Source: Tritonibacter litoralis
GTDB lineage: Bacteria > Pseudomonadota > Alphaproteobacteria > Rhodobacterales > Rhodobacteraceae
DNA length: 64,000 bases
Assembly (NCBI RefSeq): GCF_009496005.1
Contig: NZ_WIBF01000003.1
Location: 62,001 to 126,000, forward strand
Direction of reading: 5' to 3'
The notes beneath the pieces are model-generated. The model ran no database searches. It was given only the letters and a program-made list of their open reading frames with translations, and was not told where the DNA came from. Numbering within the stretch: the stretch's first letter is position 1; each line of letters begins with the position of its first letter. Positions 61,121-64,000 of the stretch are shown in pieces. The position numbers were made by a program, and so were the translations under genes.

Positions 61121-62683
61121 ATGAATGTGCACGTCCATCCTCAACGGGGCGGCTATGGTATTCTCGTCGAAGACCTGCCCCATCCAGTCTCTATCCGCTA
61201 CCAAGGGGAACTGCTCGCGCAATGTTCGCGCGCCAAGGTTATGTTTGAAACCCGGCAGAGCCCAGCGATCTACTTCCCAGCAGACGAGCTGAAAGCAGCG
61301 TTGATCGCCAAAGACGAACTGCGCACCTTTTGCCCTTTGAAGGGGACGGCGCGCTATTATGACCTCGACACCCGCACCGGCAGCATCGACATGGCGGCAT
61401 GGGAATACGATTGCCCTTTTCCTGGCGTGGAAGGTATCGAAAGGTTTGTCAGCTTTACACATCACCAGGACCTGGAAATCGATACCGGAGACAATGAAAT
61501 CCTGTCCCCGGCCTATGGAAATATCTCTGGTCCGCTGGTTGATTGGTTGATGCGCGATGCGTCGTTTATCGACACGCCCGAGGCCTTTACGCGCGCCCTG
61601 GCTCATAAGCTGACCAGCCAGGGCATCGCCCTATCCCGTCTGTCGGTTATGGCTTGGTCTCTTCATCCGATGATCGCGGGGAAAAATTTCATCTGGTCCA
61701 AAAACCAGGACAAAGTTACGCTCTATACCCCATCTTACGAGCTTTATGACGAGCCCGCCTATCACAACAGCCCGATCCGCCATGTAGCCAAAGGTCTGGG
61801 CGGCGTGCGTCATCGGCTGAATGACGGATCCGATATTGACGCCTTCCCAATCCTCGAGGATCTGCAGCGGGATGGTGCTACGGATTACGTGGCCATGCCG
61901 CTGCCCTTTACCGATGGGCGGATCAACGTGCTGACGGTGGCATCCGACCATCCGGATGGGTTTTCTACCTCCGATCTGGGTTTGATCTTTGAATGCTCTG
62001 CCGTGATCTCGCGCTACTATGAGGTCTTTGCGCAGCGGGACAATGCAAAATCCCTGTTGGAAACCTATGTCGGCAAACGGTCCGGCTCCCGTGTTCTTGG
62101 CGGAGAGATTCGTCGCGGGGACGGCGATGAGATCGACGCGGCCATTATGTTCTGCGATCTGCGTCGGTCGACCCGGCTTCAGGAAACACTGGGGCGGGAC
62201 GCCTATATCACCCTGTTGAACCGGTTTTTCGAAAGCACATCCGACCATGTGCATGAAAACGGCGGCGAAGTGCTGAAGTTTATCGGCGATGCGGTCCTGG
62301 CAGTGTTCCCGGCTGGTGATGATCCCGATCAGGCCCGGACCAAAGCGCTGTTGGCGGCGCGCGACAGTGCCCTTGCCCTGACAGACATGCGGGAAGAAAC
62401 CGGCGTCGCTGACCTTGATTGCGCAATTGGCGTCGCCTACGGCTCCGTCACCTATGGCAACATCGGATCGCGCGAGCGTCTGGACTTCACCGTGATTGGC
62501 CAAGCCGCCAATATAGCCGCGCGTCTTGGCGACTATGGCAAAACCATCGGAGCTCAGATCGTCGTCAGTCGCAACAGCCTGTGCTCCAAATGTTCAGCCG
62601 AACCCTTGGGCGAACTGGTGTTGCACAACGTGGGTGAGGCGGTAGAGGCCTTCTCGGTTCCCGTGATTGAAGCCAAGTCTTAA
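61121..62683 (+). CDS. DUF427-class III adenylate cyclase fusion protein
   Basis: A 520-residue soluble protein with three parts. Residues about 5-105 match DUF427 (HPVSIRYQGELLAQCSRAKVMFETRQSPAIYFPADEL, TFCPLKGTARYYDL, AAWEYDCPFPGVEGI). A middle region (about 130-315) resembles the GAF-like sensor of rhizobial cyclases (LHPMIAGKNFIW, DYVAMPLPFTDGR). The catalytic domain (about 335-515) has metal residues Asp346 (MFCDLRRST) and Asp390 (FIGDAVLAVF) and the NIAARL transition-state pair. All cyclase residues are present, so activity is likely. The ATG follows AAAGGAAC. It may be co-transcribed with the winged-helix gene 109 bases upstream. Confidence 0.87.
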   Translation: MNVHVHPQRGGYGILVEDLPHPVSIRYQGELLAQCSRAKVMFETRQSPAIYFPADELKAALIAKDELRTFCPLKGTARYYDLDTRTGSIDMAAWEYDCPFPGVEGIERFVSFTHHQDLEIDTGDNEILSPAYGNISGPLVDWLMRDASFIDTPEAFTRALAHKLTSQGIALSRLSVMAWSLHPMIAGKNFIWSKNQDKVTLYTPSYELYDEPAYHNSPIRHVAKGLGGVRHRLNDGSDIDAFPILEDLQRDGATDYVAMPLPFTDGRINVLTVASDHPDGFSTSDLGLIFECSAVISRYYEVFAQRDNAKSLLETYVGKRSGSRVLGGEIRRGDGDEIDAAIMFCDLRRSTRLQETLGRDAYITLLNRFFESTSDHVHENGGEVLKFIGDAVLAVFPAGDDPDQARTKALLAARDSALALTDMREETGVADLDCAIGVAYGSVTYGNIGSRERLDFTVIGQAANIAARLGDYGKTIGAQIVVSRNSLCSKCSAEPLGELVLHNVGEAVEAFSVPVIEAKS

Positions 62684-62701
62684 TCGCAATTCGCGGCCAA
62701 A

Positions 62702-62778
62702 TGGCGACCCCGGCAGGATTCGAACCTGCAACCTGCCCCTTAGGAGGGGGCTGCTCTATCCAGTTGAGCCACGGGGCC
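62702..62778 (-). tRNA. tRNA-Arg (anticodon CCU)
   Basis: On the minus strand a full cloverleaf of 77 bases can be folded: acceptor GGCCCCG paired with CGGGGTC, D-arm GCTC...GAGC, anticodon stem GCCCC/GGGGC with loop CTCCTAA, and a T-arm with GGTTCGAATCC. The anticodon CCU (62742-62744) reads AGG. The 3' CCA is encoded. No intron is present. Confidence 0.97.
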
Positions 62779-62969
62779 GCTTAGGATCTGCGTAGTTCAC
62801 CCCAAGGGGCCAAGTCAATTGGGGATCAGCCAGAGGCCGGAACACATTCAAAACACCATGTGCATTGTGTGGAAGTAACAGGTTAACCCAAGCAAAGATC
62901 GACCCATTGTGCAGGCCCCACTGCGTGGAGTAACGTTGTTTCAGAACAAAACAAAAAGGCAGTTTCAGC

Positions 62970-63995
62970 GTGACGAACGACATCCATCGCCCCCTTACCC
63001 TGCGTGACGTATCCGAAGCCACCGGCGTCTCTGAGATGACCGTCAGCCGGGTTCTGCGCAACCGGGGCGATGTGTCTGAAAAAACACGTGAAAAAGTCCT
63101 CGCCGCAGCCAAAGAGCTGGGGTATGTGCCAAACAAAATTGCCGGGGCTCTGGCGTCAAGCCGGGTGAACCTGGTTGGGGTGATCATCCCGTCATTGTCC
63201 AATATGGTCTTTCCCGAAGTCCTGACCGGGATCAACCGCGTTTTGGAGAACACGGACCTGCAACCGGTTGTGGGCGTCACCGATTACCAGCCTGAAAAGG
63301 AAGAAAAAGTCCTGTATGAGATGCTGTCCTGGCGTCCGTCCGGGGTGATCATCGCAGGATTGGAACATTCCGAAGCCAGCAAAGCCATGCTGCAGGCCGC
63401 GGGCATCCCTGTGGTTGAGATTATGGACACCGACGGCAAGCCCGTGGACGCAATGGTCGGCATTTCTCATCGCCGCGCTGGTCGTGAAATGGCCAAGGCG
63501 ATCCTGAAGGCCGGGTTCGAGCACATCGGATTTATGGGCACAAAAATGCCCTTGGACCATCGCGCCCGCAAACGGTTTGAAGGCTTCACCGAAGCCCTCG
63601 CCAAAGAGGGGGTCGAAATCGAAGATCGCGCCTTTTACTCGGGCGGATCCGCTTTGGCCAAAGGGCGCGAGATGACACAGGAAATGCTGGAACGCTCCCC
63701 AGACCTCGATTTCATCTATTACTCCAACGATATGATCGGCGCGGGCGGTCTGCTGTATCTGTTGGAGCAGAACGTTGATATCCCGCGCGAGATCGGTTTG
63801 GCCGGGTTCAACGGTGTTGAACTTTTGGACGGTCTGCCGCGCCGCCTGGCCACAATGGATGCCTGCCGTCAGGAAATTGGCCGCAAAGCAGCAGAGATCA
63901 TCGCGGCACAGTTGGACAATCCCGAGGCCGAGATTGAAAAGCACGTGACCCTGACGCCAACCATTGACTATGGCGACACGCTGAAGCGTTGGTAA
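62970..63995 (+). CDS. LacI-family transcriptional regulator
   Basis: A 341-residue LacI/GalR repressor. The N-terminal HTH reads LTLRDVSEATGVSEMTVSRVLRNRGDVSEKTREKVLAAAKELGYVPNKIA, and the periplasmic-binding-protein-like sensor begins NLVGVIIPSLSNMVFPEVL, closest in style to the gluconate repressor GntR group. DNA and effector are not readable here, since the genes it controls would lie beyond the window edge. It starts with GTG at 62970, preceded by AAAGGCAG. The stop ends 5 bases before the window end. Confidence 0.9.
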   Translation: MTNDIHRPLTLRDVSEATGVSEMTVSRVLRNRGDVSEKTREKVLAAAKELGYVPNKIAGALASSRVNLVGVIIPSLSNMVFPEVLTGINRVLENTDLQPVVGVTDYQPEKEEKVLYEMLSWRPSGVIIAGLEHSEASKAMLQAAGIPVVEIMDTDGKPVDAMVGISHRRAGREMAKAILKAGFEHIGFMGTKMPLDHRARKRFEGFTEALAKEGVEIEDRAFYSGGSALAKGREMTQEMLERSPDLDFIYYSNDMIGAGGLLYLLEQNVDIPREIGLAGFNGVELLDGLPRRLATMDACRQEIGRKAAEIIAAQLDNPEAEIEKHVTLTPTIDYGDTLKRW

Positions 63996-64000
63996 TTATT

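Overview
The window reads as a chromosomal stretch of an alphaproteobacterium of the family Rhodobacteraceae, probably a marine Roseobacter-clade organism. Supporting signs are a CcrM-type DNA methyltransferase next to rnhB, a DUF2125 protein, a DUF3576 lipoprotein, small 16-strand-type porins with MKKILFA leaders, moderately GC-rich DNA and FAD-GcvT fusion dehydrogenases in two copies. This placement comes from gene content alone. I see no insertion sequences, phage genes, CRISPR arrays or integration scars. Coding density is high, and only the two porin upstream regions exceed 300 bases without a gene.

Layout. 1-6.6 kb: the 3' part of pnp, a glycosyltransferase, a 1-Cys peroxiredoxin, an aldehyde dehydrogenase, rluA, a nu-class-like GST and rarD. 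6.7-13.7 kb: five minus-strand genes (XRE-cupin regulator, GFA protein, FAD-GcvT dehydrogenase, GlxA-type AraC regulator, second FAD-GcvT dehydrogenase) that look like one N-methyl-amine demethylation unit with formaldehyde handling. 13.8-18.9 kb: thiolase, an RsbV/RsbW-like pair, gamma-glutamyltransferase, hspQ and a lytic transglycosylase lipoprotein. 18.9-25.2 kb: an amidase, dapC-like aminotransferase, ftsK and lolA row. 25.3-33 kb: ubiquinone-type hydroxylase, Trm112, Lon-N protein, cnoX-like thioredoxin, DUF6653-like protein, xthA, an orphan response regulator, ribA with a coupled L,D-transpeptidase, and a YggS protein. 33-36 kb: two paralogous porins with matching leaders.

36-42.6 kb: DUF3576 lipoprotein, then leuS-lptE-holA with overlapping ends, a GST and a YhiN-type flavoprotein. 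42.6-50.5 kb: an HNH protein, an SDR-crotonase pair, a DUF2125 protein, and pmbA-cysQ-(divergent kdtA-like)-lpxK. 50.5-57.3 kb: a DsbA-like thiol oxidoreductase with a DciA-like protein, mutY, alkB, a globin-coupled chemoreceptor and a membrane class III cyclase. 57.4-64 kb: ccrM, rnhB, a secreted basic protein, a small exported protein with a membrane-anchored winged-helix protein, a DUF427-cyclase fusion, tRNA-Arg(CCU) and a LacI-family regulator.

The most distinctive items are the demethylation cluster with its 39-bp-period tandem operator candidate, the exact 27-residue repeat in the tail of the globin chemoreceptor, the signalling block at 60.0-62.7 kb (membrane winged helix plus DUF427-cyclase, with shared AATATC elements upstream), and two enzyme-family members (KdtA-like and crotonase) that lack the family's catalytic glutamates. 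Outer-envelope biogenesis (lolA, lptE, lpxK, kdtA-like, porins, L,D-transpeptidase, lytic transglycosylase) is a recurring theme but is spread over several transcription units.
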